64,000 bases of DNA, taken from Dietzia alimentaria 72. GTDB taxonomy: Bacteria; Actinomycetota; Actinomycetes; Mycobacteriales; Mycobacteriaceae. The DNA lies in NCBI RefSeq assembly GCF_000226215.1, contig NZ_AGFF01000020.1, positions 90,006-154,005 of the forward strand, written 5' to 3'. The notes beneath the pieces were generated by a model, which was given only the letters and a program-made list of their open reading frames with translations, made no database searches and was not told the DNA's origin. Shown here one piece after another: positions 45,228 to 55,437 of the stretch. Each line of letters opens with the position of its first letter. Positions within the stretch are counted from its first letter, which is position 1. Position numbers and translations under genes: made by a program.

Positions 45228-46886
45228 TCAGCGTCGGCCGCGGGCCTCGCGGTAGATCTCGACCAGGGAATCGGTGGAGGAATCGAAGGTCGGATCGGGG
45301 TGGGCTTCGGCGGTGAGTGCGGTCAGCAACTCGCCGGCCTGGGCCTTGCCCAGTTCGACGCCCCACTGGTCGAACGCGTTGATGCCCAGGATCGCGGCCT
45401 GCGTGAACACGATGTGCTCGTATAGAGCGATGAGCTGGCCGAGTGCGCCGGGGGAGAGGGACGGCGCCAGGATCGTGGTGGACGGCCTGTTACCGGGCAT
45501 GACCTTGTGTGCCGCGAGAGTCGGATCGACGCCGTCGGCGATGACCTCCTCCTCGGTTTTCCCGAACGCCAGAACTTTCGACTGTGCGAACAGGTTGGCG
45601 ATGAGCAGGTCATGCATGGACACCGCGTCCGTCTCGACGGACAGGGTCGCGACCAGGTCTGCGCCCGGCCGGGCGACGCCGATGAAGTCGACGGGCACCA
45701 GTTGCGTGCCCTGGTGGAGCAACTGGAAGAACGCGTGCTGCCCATTGGTGCCGGGCTCGCCCCAGTAGACCTCGCCGGTGGGGTAGGTGACATCGGAGCC
45801 GTCGTGCCGTACCGATTTGCCGAGCGACTCCATGGTCAACTGCTGCAGGTAAGCGGGGAACCGGCGGAGATCCTGGGAGTACGGGATGACAGCCTTGGAT
45901 TGCGAGCCGAGGAAACTCGTGTACCAGAGCCCCAGCAGTGCCATGAGGACCGGCGCGTTGTGTTGCGGCGCCTCGGTGGCGAAGTGCTGATCCATCGTGT
46001 GGAAGCCCTCGAGCATCTCGATGAACGCCGGTGGTCCGGCTGTGATCATCACCGACAGTCCGATCGCCGAGGACACTGAGTAGCGACCGCCGACCCAATC
46101 CCAGAACTCGAACATGTTGTCCGTGGCGATGCCGAAGTCGGCGACCTCCTCGGCGGCGGTGGAGACCGCGACGAAGTGCGAAGCGATCGCATCCTCTGAT
46201 CCCAGTGCATCAACGAAGTGCCGGCGCGCAGCATGGGCGTTGGCCATCGTCTCCTGGGTGGTGAACGTCTTGGAGGCCACCACGACCAATGTTGTGGCCG
46301 GGTTGACGTCAGCGAGGGTGGCGGAGAGGTCGGCGGGGTCGACATTGGAGACGTACCGGGCGTGGATGCCGGCCGTTCGGAACTGGCGCAGAGCGCTGTC
46401 GACCATCACCGGACCGAGGTCCGATCCGCCGATGCCGATGTTGATCACCGTGTCGATCCGCTCGCCGGTGTGACCTGTCCACTCGCCGGAGCGGATGCGG
46501 TCGGAAAAGTCCGCCATGCGTGCCAGTACCGCGTGTACGTCGGCGACCACGTCCTGATCGTCGACGACGAGCTCGGCGTCGGCGGGGAGGCGAAGCGCGG
46601 TATGGAGCACCGGCCTGTTCTCGGTCGTATTGATGTGGTCGCCCCGGAACATGGCAGCCCGCTGTGCAGGCAGGTGGGCAGCGTCTGCGAGTTCTATGAG
46701 CGCGGAGAGAATCTCGTCGTTGACCAGATGTTTCGACAGATCCACGTGGAGGTCGCCGGCGGTGACCGACATCCGGCGGCCGCGCTCGGGGTCCGCGGCG
46801 AAGAGTTCTCGCAGGGTCGTCTCACCGATCGAGGGGACCAGGTCCTCCACAGCTGCCCACTGCTTCGTCGTACTGATGTCCGTCAT
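45228..46886 (-). CDS. pgi: Glucose-6-phosphate isomerase
   Basis: A 552-residue enzyme from ATG 46886. Family signatures [33 protein letters not shown] and [14 protein letters not shown] are all present. It interconverts glucose 6-phosphate and fructose 6-phosphate. It is monocistronic, with no good ribosome binding site, and may be translated from a very short leader. It is divergent from the DUF5701 gene with only 27 bp between starts. Confidence 0.97.
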   Translation of the reverse strand: MTDISTTKQWAAVEDLVPSIGETTLRELFAADPERGRRMSVTAGDLHVDLSKHLVNDEILSALIELADAAHLPAQRAAMFRGDHINTTENRPVLHTALRLPADAELVVDDQDVVADVHAVLARMADFSDRIRSGEWTGHTGERIDTVINIGIGGSDLGPVMVDSALRQFRTAGIHARYVSNVDPADLSATLADVNPATTLVVVASKTFTTQETMANAHAARRHFVDALGSEDAIASHFVAVSTAAEEVADFGIATDNMFEFWDWVGGRYSVSSAIGLSVMITAGPPAFIEMLEGFHTMDQHFATEAPQHNAPVLMALLGLWYTSFLGSQSKAVIPYSQDLRRFPAYLQQLTMESLGKSVRHDGSDVTYPTGEVYWGEPGTNGQHAFFQLLHQGTQLVPVDFIGVARPGADLVATLSVETDAVSMHDLLIANLFAQSKVLAFGKTEEEVIADGVDPTLAAHKVMPGNRPSTTILAPSLSPGALGQLIALYEHIVFTQAAILGINAFDQWGVELGKAQAGELLTALTAEAHPDPTFDSSTDSLVEIYREARGRR

Positions 46887-46913
46887 GACTGCGAGGTTAT
46901 CCGGGAATTACGG

Positions 46914-47597
46914 GTGGCCGCCGCCTGTTCCAGCGATGTGACCCCCACGGTTCATCCCCGTTCCCCTATCGCCGAACAGGTCGAGCGGCTCATCGACGCT
47001 GGCGTGCCCGAGCTCGCCGGAATCACCGTCGAAGAGCTGCGGGCCCACGCCCGCGCGCTCCCCGATAGTCCGGGCGAGGACCGCGCGATCGTGGCAGTCC
47101 ACCCGTCACTCCTGTCGGCCGAGCGACTAGCCACCCTGATGCGCCGCGGGGGCAAGGCGGGCTTCGTCGTCGTCGACATGACAGACCTGGCCGGGTTCAC
47201 CCCCACCGACGACGTCCGCGTCCCGGACGCCCCGCTGTATCTGGTGGAGGACGTGACAAGAGACGACGACATGCTGGGCTGGACCCCATCCGCCGCACAC
47301 GCCGAGTTGTCCGGCCGGGGCCGCACCCCGCTGACCGTCTCCGAGGGGATCAGCTGGCTTCTGCAGGAGCCGGGGATGCTCGAACCCGGGAAGTGCTTTA
47401 TGTGTATCGGCTCGCGCAAACCCAAGAAGGGCGGCGGACTGGACTCGCGCACGCCGGCGCTGTGGATCAGCGGCGGGACCGGCCGCGACGGCACAGAGAA
47501 CAGAGGCGCACCCAAGGTGGGCTGGTGTTGGGCGAACAATCACCACACCTGGCTGGGCTTCGCTTCGGCCGCCGGCAGGGCCGGGCCGGGCAGCTGA
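46914..47597 (+). CDS. DUF5701 family protein
   Basis: A 227-residue protein; GTG 46914 is used, and GTG 46938 is equally possible. The frame stays open far upstream, but only because it is antisense to pgi. Sequence features such as GKAGFVVVDMTDLAGFTP, LTVSEGISWLLQEPGML and the C-terminal VGWCWANNHHTWLGFASAAGR fit the actinobacterial DUF5701 family. It has a MCIGSRKPKK segment with one Cys. No known activity. Confidence 0.8.
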   Translation: MAAACSSDVTPTVHPRSPIAEQVERLIDAGVPELAGITVEELRAHARALPDSPGEDRAIVAVHPSLLSAERLATLMRRGGKAGFVVVDMTDLAGFTPTDDVRVPDAPLYLVEDVTRDDDMLGWTPSAAHAELSGRGRTPLTVSEGISWLLQEPGMLEPGKCFMCIGSRKPKKGGGLDSRTPALWISGGTGRDGTENRGAPKVGWCWANNHHTWLGFASAAGRAGPGS

Positions 47598-47610
47598 TCC
47601 CCGGGCGCGC

Positions 47611-47892
47611 CTAGTGCCCCAGTCGACCCCGACCGAGACGCAGGAGCATTCCCGCGAGGGTCTGCCCCTCCTCGCCGAGTGAAGAGAAGCGCTCGTAGAC
47701 CTTGAGCTCGCGGGTGTGCACCAGTTTCGTGCCGCCGGACTTCATACGCGTGCGGCCGATGCGCCGTGAAATCTCGCTGCGGCGGACGATGGCGTCGAGG
47801 ATCTCGGCGTCCAGGCGGTCGATCTCCAGGCGTAGTTCCTGGATCTCGGCCTCGGACAGCGGATCATCGGTGCCAGCAGGGTCGGTGCTCAT
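47611..47892 (-). CDS. Chorismate mutase (AroQ-delta, Rv0948c type)
   Basis: A 93-residue protein from ATG 47892; the frame upstream to 48141 is antisense to the symporter. The all-helical AroQ fold shows IQELRLEIDRLDAEIL, then ISRRIGRTRM and SGGTKLVHTRELKVYERF, ending LLRLGRGRLGH. This end is the same as in the M. tuberculosis intracellular chorismate mutase Rv0948c, whose C-terminus contacts DAHP synthase. It converts chorismate to prephenate for Phe and Tyr. Confidence 0.94.
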   Translation of the reverse strand: MSTDPAGTDDPLSEAEIQELRLEIDRLDAEILDAIVRRSEISRRIGRTRMKSGGTKLVHTRELKVYERFSSLGEEGQTLAGMLLRLGRGRLGH

Positions 47893-47950
47893 GGACGAAT
47901 TGTCCCACTGTGGTCCGACGACGGCGAAAAACCGTCTAGTGTTTCCGCCC

Positions 47951-49375
47951 GTGGAAGACTTCAACACGTTTCTGGCCGACATCGGATCGGTGATCTGGGG
48001 ACCGTTCGTCCTCGTCCCTCTGCTGCTGGGCACCGGCCTGTTCCTTACGATCCGGTTGCGGATGCTGCAGTTCCGCAAACTGGTTCCTGCCCTCCGGTTG
48101 GGTCTTGTCAAACGTAAGGACGCCGGCGGTGAGGGCGACATCTCGCAGTATCAGGCGCTCACCACCGCCCTCGCCGCGACGGTTGGTGTGGGCAACATCG
48201 TCGGCGTAGCGACCGCAATCGCGCTGGGCGGACCGGGCGCCCTGTTCTGGATGTGGATCACCGCTCTACTCGGCATGGCATCCAAGTACTCCGAGGCGTT
48301 TCTCGGGGTCCGGTACCGCGTCACCGACGCTCGGGGGGAGCAGTCGGGCGGCCCGCAGTACTACCTGCACCGAGGGTTCGCGGAGATCTTCGGCCGCACG
48401 GGCGGCAGTATCGGGTTGGTGCTGTCGATCGTGTTCGCTGTCTTCGCCGTCTTGGCGAGCTTCGGCATCGGCAACATGACGCAGGCCAATGCGGTCGCGA
48501 CCCAGCTGGAGAACTCGTTCGGCGTTTCCCATGTGGCCACCGGCATCGTGATGTTCGTTCTCGCCGGAGCAGTGCTGCTCGGCGGCATCAAATCCATCGG
48601 CAGGGTCACCGCCGGTTTCGTGCCGCTGATGATCGTCCTGTACATCCTCGGCGGCCTGACAGTGCTGGTCGTAAACGCCGAGCAGATCCCGGCAGCTTTC
48701 GGCCAGATCTTCTCCGACGCCTTCACGGGAACGTCCGCTGTCGGCGGCTTTGCGGGGTCGGCGATCCTCTACGCGATCCAGATGGGTGTCGCGCGGGGCA
48801 TCTTCTCGAACGAGTCCGGGATGGGGTCCGCTGCGATCGCGGCGGCCGCAGCCAAGACCACCCACCCCACCCGGCAGGGCCTTGTCTCGATGACCCAGAC
48901 CTTCATCGACACCATCATCGTCGTCACCTTCACCGGTCTCGTATTGGTGACCTCGGGGGTGTGGCAGGAGGGTAGCGAGAGCGCCGGAACCATGACCGCT
49001 GACGCGTTCGCGCAGGCGATCCCGGAAGGCGACAAGCTCGTGGCGGTGTCGATCGCCTTCTTCGCGTTCTCCACCATCCTCGGGTGGTCGTACTACGGCG
49101 AGCGGTGCATGGAGCGTCTGGTGGGCGCGCGTGGTGTGATCCCGTACCGCATGGTCTTTACCTGCGTGGTGTTCGTGGGCGCCGTCACCGAGCTCGAGGT
49201 GGTGTGGAACTTCGCCGACGTGATGAACGGCCTGATGGCGATTCCGAACCTCATCGGCCTCCTGGTCCTCTCCGGCCTCATCGTGCGGGAGACCCGTCAC
49301 TACCTGGACAACGACCCCAAGCTCACCGCCGATGCGGCGCAGGTGGAGGAGTTCATGGGGGCCGGCCGCCGCTGA
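47951..49375 (+). CDS. Sodium/alanine (AGCS family) amino-acid symporter
   Basis: A 474-residue membrane protein from GTG 47951. It starts MEDFNTFLADIGSVIWGP; TTALAATVGVGNIVGVATAIALGGPGALFWMW is the AGCS signature and GVARGIFSNESGMGSAAIAAAAA the second. About 11 helices. It should import alanine or glycine with sodium. The gene begins 59 bp after the divergent chorismate mutase start. Confidence 0.93.
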   Translation: MEDFNTFLADIGSVIWGPFVLVPLLLGTGLFLTIRLRMLQFRKLVPALRLGLVKRKDAGGEGDISQYQALTTALAATVGVGNIVGVATAIALGGPGALFWMWITALLGMASKYSEAFLGVRYRVTDARGEQSGGPQYYLHRGFAEIFGRTGGSIGLVLSIVFAVFAVLASFGIGNMTQANAVATQLENSFGVSHVATGIVMFVLAGAVLLGGIKSIGRVTAGFVPLMIVLYILGGLTVLVVNAEQIPAAFGQIFSDAFTGTSAVGGFAGSAILYAIQMGVARGIFSNESGMGSAAIAAAAAKTTHPTRQGLVSMTQTFIDTIIVVTFTGLVLVTSGVWQEGSESAGTMTADAFAQAIPEGDKLVAVSIAFFAFSTILGWSYYGERCMERLVGARGVIPYRMVFTCVVFVGAVTELEVVWNFADVMNGLMAIPNLIGLLVLSGLIVRETRHYLDNDPKLTADAAQVEEFMGAGRR

Positions 49376-49413
49376 GGCAGGGTGTCCGACCCGATGGGTA
49401 GATTGGTCCCACG

Positions 49414-51906
49414 ATGACCCACACCGCTCCCGCTCCCGTCAGCCGCACCTCGCCCAATTCACCACTCCTGGACGGGCTTAACCCACAACAGGCCGCCGCG
49501 GTCACCCACCGCGGCGGCCCGTTGTTGATCGTGGCCGGCGCCGGATCGGGCAAGACGAGCGTCCTCACCCGACGGATCGCCTACCTGCTGGCAGAGGGAG
49601 GTGCGCATCCGGGCCAAATTCTCGCCATCACCTTCACCAACAAGGCCGCCGCGGAGATGCGTGAGCGCGTTGCCTCGCTGGTGGGACCGCACGCGGAGCG
49701 CATGTGGGTGGCCACATTCCACTCGATCTGTGTGCGGATCCTGCGGGCTCAGTCAGCGCTGCTGGGCACCCGCAACTCCAACTTCACGATCTACGACTCG
49801 GACGATTCCCGTCGTCTGCTGGGCATGATCGCCAAAGAGCAGCAGCTCGAGGTCAAGAAGTTCACGCCGCGGATGCTGGCCACCGCCATCTCCAATCACA
49901 AGAACGAGCTGCGCGAACCGTCCGAGGCGATGGACCGCGCCCTTGAGGACTCCGACCGTACCGGGCAGACCGTCGCCTCCGTATTCACCGAGTACCAGGC
50001 TCGGTTGCAGGCTGCCAATGCCTTCGACTTCGACGATCTGATCGGTGAGACGGTGGGACTGTTGCGCGCCCACCCCCAGGTCGCGGCGTACTACCGGCGT
50101 CGGTTCCGGCACGTGATGGTGGACGAGTACCAGGACACCAACCACGCCCAGTACGTGCTGGTGCGCACCCTCGTCGGAGGCGTGGCGGGAGAAGGGGACG
50201 ACGACGAGGTGGGCGTCCCCCCGGCCGAATTGTGTGTGGTGGGTGATGCGGACCAGTCCATCTACGCGTTCCGCGGGGCCACCATCAGGAACATCGAGGA
50301 CTTCGAGCACGACTACCCGGATGCGCGGTCGATCCTGCTAGAGCAGAACTACCGCTCCACCCAGACCATCCTGTCCGCGGCCAACGCGGTGATCTCCCGT
50401 AACTCCGGGCGACGTGAGAAGAACCTGTGGACAGCCGAGGGCACCGGCGACCTCCTGGTGGGCTACGTGGCCGACAACGAGCATGACGAAGCGAGATTCA
50501 TCGCCGGTGAGATCGATCGGCTGGTGGATTCCGGCGATGCCTCCTACTCCGACGTGGCCGTGTTCTATCGGACCAACAACTCGTCACGTGTGGTGGAGGA
50601 TGTGTTCGTTCGGCTGGGCCTGCCGTACAAGGTCGTGGGCGGCACGCGGTTCTATGAACGCAAGGAGGTTCGCGACATCGTGGCCTACCTCAAAGTGCTC
50701 TCCAACCCCGACGACGCCGTGGCCATTCGTCGCATCCTCAACACGCCCCGTCGCGGAATTGGCGACCGAGCCGAGGCCTGCGTTGTGGTCCACGCCGAGC
50801 AACGGGGGATCGGGTTCGCAGAGGCGCTTCGCGACGCTGCCGAGGGGAAGGTGTCGCTGCTGCCCACGAGGTCGGTCAAGGCGATCGCCGGTTTCGTGGC
50901 ACTGCTCGACGAATTGCGCGCGCGGCTCAACGGCAGCGAGCACGCAGGCGGTGAGGATTCTGCACCGGACGTCGGGTCGCTGGTGGAGGCGGTTCTGGAC
51001 CGCACCGGCTATCGTGCCGAGCTCGAGGCGTCCAACGACCCTCAGGATGCCGCGCGTCTGGACAATCTCAACGAGCTGGTGGGCGTGGGACGGGAGTTCT
51101 CGTCCGAGGCCGCGTTGCAACTCTCCGCGCGGGAGCAGGGCTTCGGCCCAGAGGCAGACGTCGACAGCGACGTGAACGCAGAGCTCGACGAGGGGCTGGC
51201 CGAGCCCGGGTCACTGGCGGCTTTCCTTGAGCGAGTCTCGCTGGTGGCCGATGCGGACCAGATCCCCGATGAGGAACAGGGGCAGGTCACGCTCATGACC
51301 CTGCACACGGCTAAAGGGCTTGAGTTCCCCGTGGTATTCCTCATCGGCATGGAGGACGGGCTGTTCCCGCACATGCGCGCGTTGGGCGACCCTGCGGAAC
51401 TGTCCGAGGAGCGCCGTCTGGCATACGTGGGCATCACGCGCGCACGCCGGCGTCTCTACCTGTCACGAGCGATGATGCGCTCATCGTGGGGTCAGCCCAT
51501 GACCAATCCGGGCTCGCGGTTCCTCGAGGAGATCCCGTCGGAAGCTATCGAGTGGCAGCGGGAAGAGCCTGCGGGTGGAGGATTCGACGACGACTTCGCC
51601 CCACGTCGACGATTCGGTGGCGGGTCCGGTGGCGGCTCGGCGGTCGGCTACGGCTCCGGCCGCCATGGTTCTGGTGGATACAGCTCCGGCGCTAGTGGAC
51701 GCTCGTCCGGTATCCCCCGGGCCAGAAGTTCCGCCCCGACTCTTGAATTGGCCCCGGGAGACCGTGTCACGCACGACAAGTACGGTCTCGGCAAGGTGCT
51801 CTCGTGTGACGGCACTGGTCCGCGCGCCACAGCAACGATCGACTTCGGCGCGTCCGGCAAGGTCCGGTTGATGCTCATCGGCGGCGTGCCGATGCAGAAG
51901 CTGTAG
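49414..51906 (+). CDS. pcrA: ATP-dependent DNA helicase PcrA/UvrD1
   Basis: An 830-residue superfamily 1 helicase from ATG 49414. TAGATT at 49399-49404 is a good -10, so the leader is only a few bases. Walker A is GAGSGKT (42-48), motif II VDEYQDTN, then GDADQSIYAFRGA and LMTLHTAKGLEFPVVF. After the core comes a Gly/Ser-rich linker (about 715-775) and a C-terminal Tudor-like domain (LAPGDRVTHDKYGLGKVL), as in mycobacterial UvrD1, that binds RNA polymerase. It acts in nucleotide excision repair and removal of stalled complexes. Confidence 0.96.
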   Translation: MTHTAPAPVSRTSPNSPLLDGLNPQQAAAVTHRGGPLLIVAGAGSGKTSVLTRRIAYLLAEGGAHPGQILAITFTNKAAAEMRERVASLVGPHAERMWVATFHSICVRILRAQSALLGTRNSNFTIYDSDDSRRLLGMIAKEQQLEVKKFTPRMLATAISNHKNELREPSEAMDRALEDSDRTGQTVASVFTEYQARLQAANAFDFDDLIGETVGLLRAHPQVAAYYRRRFRHVMVDEYQDTNHAQYVLVRTLVGGVAGEGDDDEVGVPPAELCVVGDADQSIYAFRGATIRNIEDFEHDYPDARSILLEQNYRSTQTILSAANAVISRNSGRREKNLWTAEGTGDLLVGYVADNEHDEARFIAGEIDRLVDSGDASYSDVAVFYRTNNSSRVVEDVFVRLGLPYKVVGGTRFYERKEVRDIVAYLKVLSNPDDAVAIRRILNTPRRGIGDRAEACVVVHAEQRGIGFAEALRDAAEGKVSLLPTRSVKAIAGFVALLDELRARLNGSEHAGGEDSAPDVGSLVEAVLDRTGYRAELEASNDPQDAARLDNLNELVGVGREFSSEAALQLSAREQGFGPEADVDSDVNAELDEGLAEPGSLAAFLERVSLVADADQIPDEEQGQVTLMTLHTAKGLEFPVVFLIGMEDGLFPHMRALGDPAELSEERRLAYVGITRARRRLYLSRAMMRSSWGQPMTNPGSRFLEEIPSEAIEWQREEPAGGGFDDDFAPRRRFGGGSGGGSAVGYGSGRHGSGGYSSGASGRSSGIPRARSSAPTLELAPGDRVTHDKYGLGKVLSCDGTGPRATATIDFGASGKVRLMLIGGVPMQKL

Positions 51907-51931
51907 CCAGACGGACGAGTGCGGAATTGAC

Positions 51932-51963
51932 GTGGGGCCCCGGAAAATTATCCGGGGCCCCAC
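51932..51963. terminator. Bidirectional terminator between pcrA and the M23 gene
   Basis: A perfect 13-base stem, GTGGGGCCCCGGA and TCCGGGGCCCCAC, with loop AAATTA. It is followed by TTTCT on the plus strand. Both flanking genes point into it. Confidence 0.85.
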
Positions 51964-51992
51964 TTTCTGGTGCGTGTTTACAGCGCGTGCGC

Positions 51993-52853
51993 TCAGCCGC
52001 CGAGGGAGCCCAGCGGCATGTCGGAGCTGCCGGAGCTGCCGGCGCCCGCAAGCTGGATACCCTTCTGGGCGAACCACAGCAGGGGGTCGATCTTCTGGCC
52101 GTTGACCTCGACCTCGAAGTGGAGATGCGTGCCGGTAGAGAAGCCGAGAGAACCCATGCCGGCGATCTTCTGACCAGCCACGACGCGCTCGCCTTCGCTG
52201 ACGTCGAGGGTCTCCATGTGGCCGTAGGTGGTGATAGTTCCTTCGTCGTCCTTGATGCGGATCCAGTTGCCGAATCCCTGCGCCGGACCGGAGGCCACGA
52301 CGACGCCATCGGTGGCGGCGACGATCGGTGTTCCGGCGGAGTTGGCGATGTCGATGCCGCTGTGGAAAGAACCCCAGCGCTCGGCGAAGGGTGACGTGAA
52401 GGTTCCTATCGCGGGGATGACGACCTTCGGGCGGCGAGCCTGCTCTTCGGTGATCTCCCGCTGCGTGTTGATCTGGGTGCCGGCGTAGAGCATCGCGGAC
52501 TGGATGTTCTCGCTGCCCATCTCGGCGGCGGCCGGGACCACAACTGGCTCCGGAGCCGAGGGCGTGCCGGCGGTGCGCGCAGAGGTGGTGGCGGGGACCG
52601 CGTCGGCGCGTGCTGGCTTGCCGTTCGCGAGGAGCGCGATGTCGCCGGCCGCGGCCGACTGTGTGCTGGTTGTGTCCATCATGGACCCGGCGGAGGCTGC
52701 AGAGACTGCGGCGCCCGTGGCGACGGCCAGGACAGCGGCGCGGCCACGAAGGGCATTCGGGGGAGCGGGCAGCCGGTGGCGACCGCCCCGAAGTGAGCCC
52801 GAAGCGGGAATCACTACGGGAGTCGCTGGTGGTACGTGATGCGACTCAGTCAC
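51993..52853 (-). CDS. M23 family peptidoglycan metallopeptidase
   Basis: A 286-residue protein from GTG 52853. An N-terminal membrane segment at about 38-56 is a signal or anchor, followed by an Ala/Pro-rich spacer. The LytM/M23 zinc site is intact: His164 and Asp168 (SFHSGIDIA), His212 (TYGHM), His243 and His245 (THLHFEV). It should cut peptide cross-bridges or stems outside the membrane during growth and division. A direct repeat upstream suggests control by an OmpR-family regulator such as MtrA. Confidence 0.92.
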   Translation of the reverse strand: MTESHHVPPATPVVIPASGSLRGGRHRLPAPPNALRGRAAVLAVATGAAVSAASAGSMMDTTSTQSAAAGDIALLANGKPARADAVPATTSARTAGTPSAPEPVVVPAAAEMGSENIQSAMLYAGTQINTQREITEEQARRPKVVIPAIGTFTSPFAERWGSFHSGIDIANSAGTPIVAATDGVVVASGPAQGFGNWIRIKDDEGTITTYGHMETLDVSEGERVVAGQKIAGMGSLGFSTGTHLHFEVEVNGQKIDPLLWFAQKGIQLAGAGSSGSSDMPLGSLGG

Positions 52854-53185
52854 CGTTGTCGTATCCCCTCTGTCGTCGTGCCGTGATCATTTCGTGATGA
52901 AGACTGGTCCAAGGTAACGGATTGGCAACGGGGTAGCAAGACTTTCGGAGGGGCAACGGGGTGGGGTGCATCACAACGGTGTGACTCGTGAGGCGAGGTG
53001 AGGTTCTCGACACCTCATGGTGGCCATGTGGTGTCACGGAAGACTCATTTGGCGCATCAGGTTGTGATCCATCGCACATCGGCACCCCCGAGGTGCGACG
53101 CGGGACACAGGCCCCGCCTAGGATGAGGTTTGACTCGGCTTTCAACAGGGCCGGGCGAATCTACCCACGTCAAGATGGTGAGCTG
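52854..53185. other. Intergenic region between the M23 gene and sucC
   Basis: A 332-bp gap without a convincing gene. It holds four AACGG elements between 52916 and 52979 on the M23 side and a TAGGAT -10-like element at 53119-53124 on the sucC side. No riboswitch fold was recognised. Confidence 0.6.
52913..52931 (-). promoter_or_regulatory. 8-3-8 direct repeat, candidate MtrA (OmpR-type) site
   Basis: Read on the minus strand it is CCGTTGCC-ATT-CCGTTACC, two eight-base copies with a three-base spacer (11-bp period), 60 bp before the M23 start. Similar copies at 52952-52959 and 52972-52979 lie further upstream. MtrA is known to control M23 peptidase genes in corynebacteria. Confidence 0.45.
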
Positions 53186-54352
53186 ATGGATCTCTTTGAA
53201 TACCAGGCAAAGGCTCTTTTCGCGAAGCATGACGTGCCCACCACCCCGGGGCGCGTCGCGGACACCGCGGAGGAAGCCGAGAAGGTTGCGGCCGAGATCG
53301 GCAAGCCTGTCGTCGTCAAGGCGCAGGTCAAGGTCGGAGGCCGTGGCAAGGCCGGCGGCGTGAAGCTGGCAGAGGATGCCAAGGAGGCCCGTGCCCGGGC
53401 CGAGGACATTCTGGGCCTGGACATCAAGGGCCACATCGTGAAGAAGCTCCTGGTGGCCGAGGCCAGCGATATCGCGGAGGAGTACTACATCTCCTTCCTC
53501 GTCGATCGGGCGAACCGCAACTACCTGGCCATGTGCTCGGTTGAGGGCGGCGTCGAGATCGAGCAGGTCGCCGAGGAGTCCCCGGACCGCCTCGCCCGGA
53601 TCAACATCGACCCCACGGTCGGCGTCGACGTGGCCAAGGCGCGCGAGATCGCGGCTGCTGGTCATCTCCCGGAGGAGGTGCTGGACGCCGCCGCGGTGAC
53701 CATCGCGAAGCTGTACGAGGTCTTCATCAAGGAGGACGCCTCGCTGGTCGAGGTGAACCCGCTCGTTCGTACGCCGAACGACGAGATCCTCGCACTCGAC
53801 GGCAAGGTCACGCTGGACGAGAACGCTGAGTTCCGTCACAAGGAGAGCTTCGCCGACTTCGCCGATGCGGGCACCACGGACCCGCTCGAGCAGAAGGCCG
53901 CCGAGAACGACCTCAACTACGTCAAGCTCGACGGCGAGGTCGGAATCATCGGTAACGGTGCAGGTTTGGTCATGTCGACCCTCGACGTCGTCGCGTACGC
54001 CGGCGAGAACCACGGCGGCGTCAAGCCCGCCAACTTCCTCGACATCGGCGGCGGTGCCTCGGCGGAGGTCATGGCTGCAGGCCTTGATGTGATCCTCGGC
54101 GACGAGCAGGTCAAGAGCGTGTTCGTCAACGTCTTCGGCGGCATCACCGCCTGTGACGCGGTCGCGAACGGCATCGTCAAGGCCCTGGAGATCCTGGGCG
54201 ACGAGGCCAACAAGCCCCTCGTGGTCCGTCTCGACGGCAACAATGTCGAGGAGGGTCGAAAGATCCTCGCAGACGCGAACCACCCGCTCGTGACCCAGGC
54301 CGACAACATGGACTCAGGCGCCGAGAAGGCCGCCGAGCTCGCCGCCAAGTAG
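53186..54352 (+). CDS. sucC: Succinyl-CoA synthetase beta subunit (ADP-forming)
   Basis: A 388-residue ATP-grasp protein from ATG 53186; the frame upstream is only leader. It starts [18 protein letters not shown], with [19 protein letters not shown] binding nucleotide, EVNPLVRTP and a C-terminal [18 protein letters not shown] power-helix region. With SucD it converts succinyl-CoA to succinate, forming ATP in the TCA cycle. sucD follows after 22 bp. Confidence 0.97.
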   Translation: MDLFEYQAKALFAKHDVPTTPGRVADTAEEAEKVAAEIGKPVVVKAQVKVGGRGKAGGVKLAEDAKEARARAEDILGLDIKGHIVKKLLVAEASDIAEEYYISFLVDRANRNYLAMCSVEGGVEIEQVAEESPDRLARINIDPTVGVDVAKAREIAAAGHLPEEVLDAAAVTIAKLYEVFIKEDASLVEVNPLVRTPNDEILALDGKVTLDENAEFRHKESFADFADAGTTDPLEQKAAENDLNYVKLDGEVGIIGNGAGLVMSTLDVVAYAGENHGGVKPANFLDIGGGASAEVMAAGLDVILGDEQVKSVFVNVFGGITACDAVANGIVKALEILGDEANKPLVVRLDGNNVEEGRKILADANHPLVTQADNMDSGAEKAAELAAK

Positions 54353-54374
54353 GAAGAGAAGGAACAAAACAGAT

Positions 54375-55277
54375 ATGTCGATCTTCCTCAACAAGGACAG
54401 CAAGGTCATCGTCCAGGGCATTACCGGCGGCGAGGGCACCAAGCACACCGCCCGCATGCTCGCGGCCGGCACCCAGGTCGTCGGCGGTGTCAACGCCCGC
54501 AAGGCCGGCACCACCGTCGCCCACAAGGACGCCGACGGTAAAGACATCGAGCTCCCCGTGTTCGGTTCGGTCAAGGAGGCCATGGAGGCCACCGGCGCCG
54601 ACGTGACGATCCTCTTCGTCCCGCCGCCGTTCACCAAGGACGCGATGATCGAGGCTGTGGACGCCGAGATCCCGCTCGCAGTAGTCATCACCGAGGGTGC
54701 TCCGGTCCTAGACACCGCGACCGCGTGGAACTACAACCTCGCCAAGGGCAACAAGACCCGGATCATCGGCCCCAACTGCCCGGGCATCATCACGCCGGGC
54801 GAGTCGCTGGTCGGCATCACGCCGGCAAACATCGCGGGCAAGGGCCCGGTCGGCCTCGTGTCGAAGTCGGGCACCCTGACGTACCAGATGATGTACGAGC
54901 TGGCCGACTACGGTTTCTCGACCGCCATCGGTATCGGCGGCGACCCGATCATCGGCACCACGCACATCGATTGCATCGAGGCCTTCGAAAACGACCCGGA
55001 GACCAAGGTAATCGTGATGATCGGTGAGATCGGTGGCGACGCCGAGGAGCGTGCCGCCGACTACATCAAGGCCAACGTGACCAAGCCGGTCGTCGGCTAC
55101 GTCGCGGGCTTCACGGCTCCCGAGGGCAAGACGATGGGCCACGCCGGTGCCATCGTCTCCGGCTCGTCGGGCACCGCGGCAGCCAAGAAGGAGGCCCTCG
55201 AGGCCGCAGGCGTCAAGGTCGGCAAGACGCCGTCCGAGGCCGCCAATCTCGCCAAGGAGATCCTCGACGCCATGTGA
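54375..55277 (+). CDS. sucD: Succinyl-CoA synthetase alpha subunit
   Basis: A 300-residue subunit from ATG 54375. It begins [36 protein letters not shown] binds CoA, and the phosphorylated His lies in [14 protein letters not shown]. Forms the heterotetramer with SucC. Ends 24 bp before a strong terminator. Confidence 0.97.
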   Translation: MSIFLNKDSKVIVQGITGGEGTKHTARMLAAGTQVVGGVNARKAGTTVAHKDADGKDIELPVFGSVKEAMEATGADVTILFVPPPFTKDAMIEAVDAEIPLAVVITEGAPVLDTATAWNYNLAKGNKTRIIGPNCPGIITPGESLVGITPANIAGKGPVGLVSKSGTLTYQMMYELADYGFSTAIGIGGDPIIGTTHIDCIEAFENDPETKVIVMIGEIGGDAEERAADYIKANVTKPVVGYVAGFTAPEGKTMGHAGAIVSGSSGTAAAKKEALEAAGVKVGKTPSEAANLAKEILDAM

Positions 55278-55301
55278 GCCCCTGTTGGCTCTAGAGTGTC
55301 G

Positions 55302-55331
55302 CGCCCCCTGCCGCATCTGCGGCAGGGGGCG
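55302..55331 (+). terminator. Terminator after sucCD
   Basis: CGCCCCCTGCCGCA and TGCGGCAGGGGGCG are perfect 14-base arms with only two bases between, so a four- to six-base loop is expected. It ends the sucCD operon. Confidence 0.85.
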
Positions 55332-55437
55332 TCTCTGCGTTGTGGGCGGAAGCCCGGCGCCTCCTGTGCGGCCGCCATCCGGTCGCATCGGCGTGCCGAG
55401 GCAGCCTCCGGGCAGGCGGGTATCTACGGTGGTCAGA

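Noticed and set aside
46218..46913. Long N-terminal extension of the DUF5701 protein
   Set aside because: It is antisense to pgi, whose protein is well conserved, and has no family resemblance.
47950..47970. AACACGTT at the start of the AGCS symporter gene
   Set aside because: It matches the core of the TetR-type palindrome but lies within codons of the N-terminus and lacks the outer A/T positions.
52854..53000. c-di-AMP (ydaO-type) riboswitch before the M23 gene
   Set aside because: Such elements often precede actinobacterial cell-wall hydrolase genes, but the conserved segments were not found; only CCGTT direct repeats are present.
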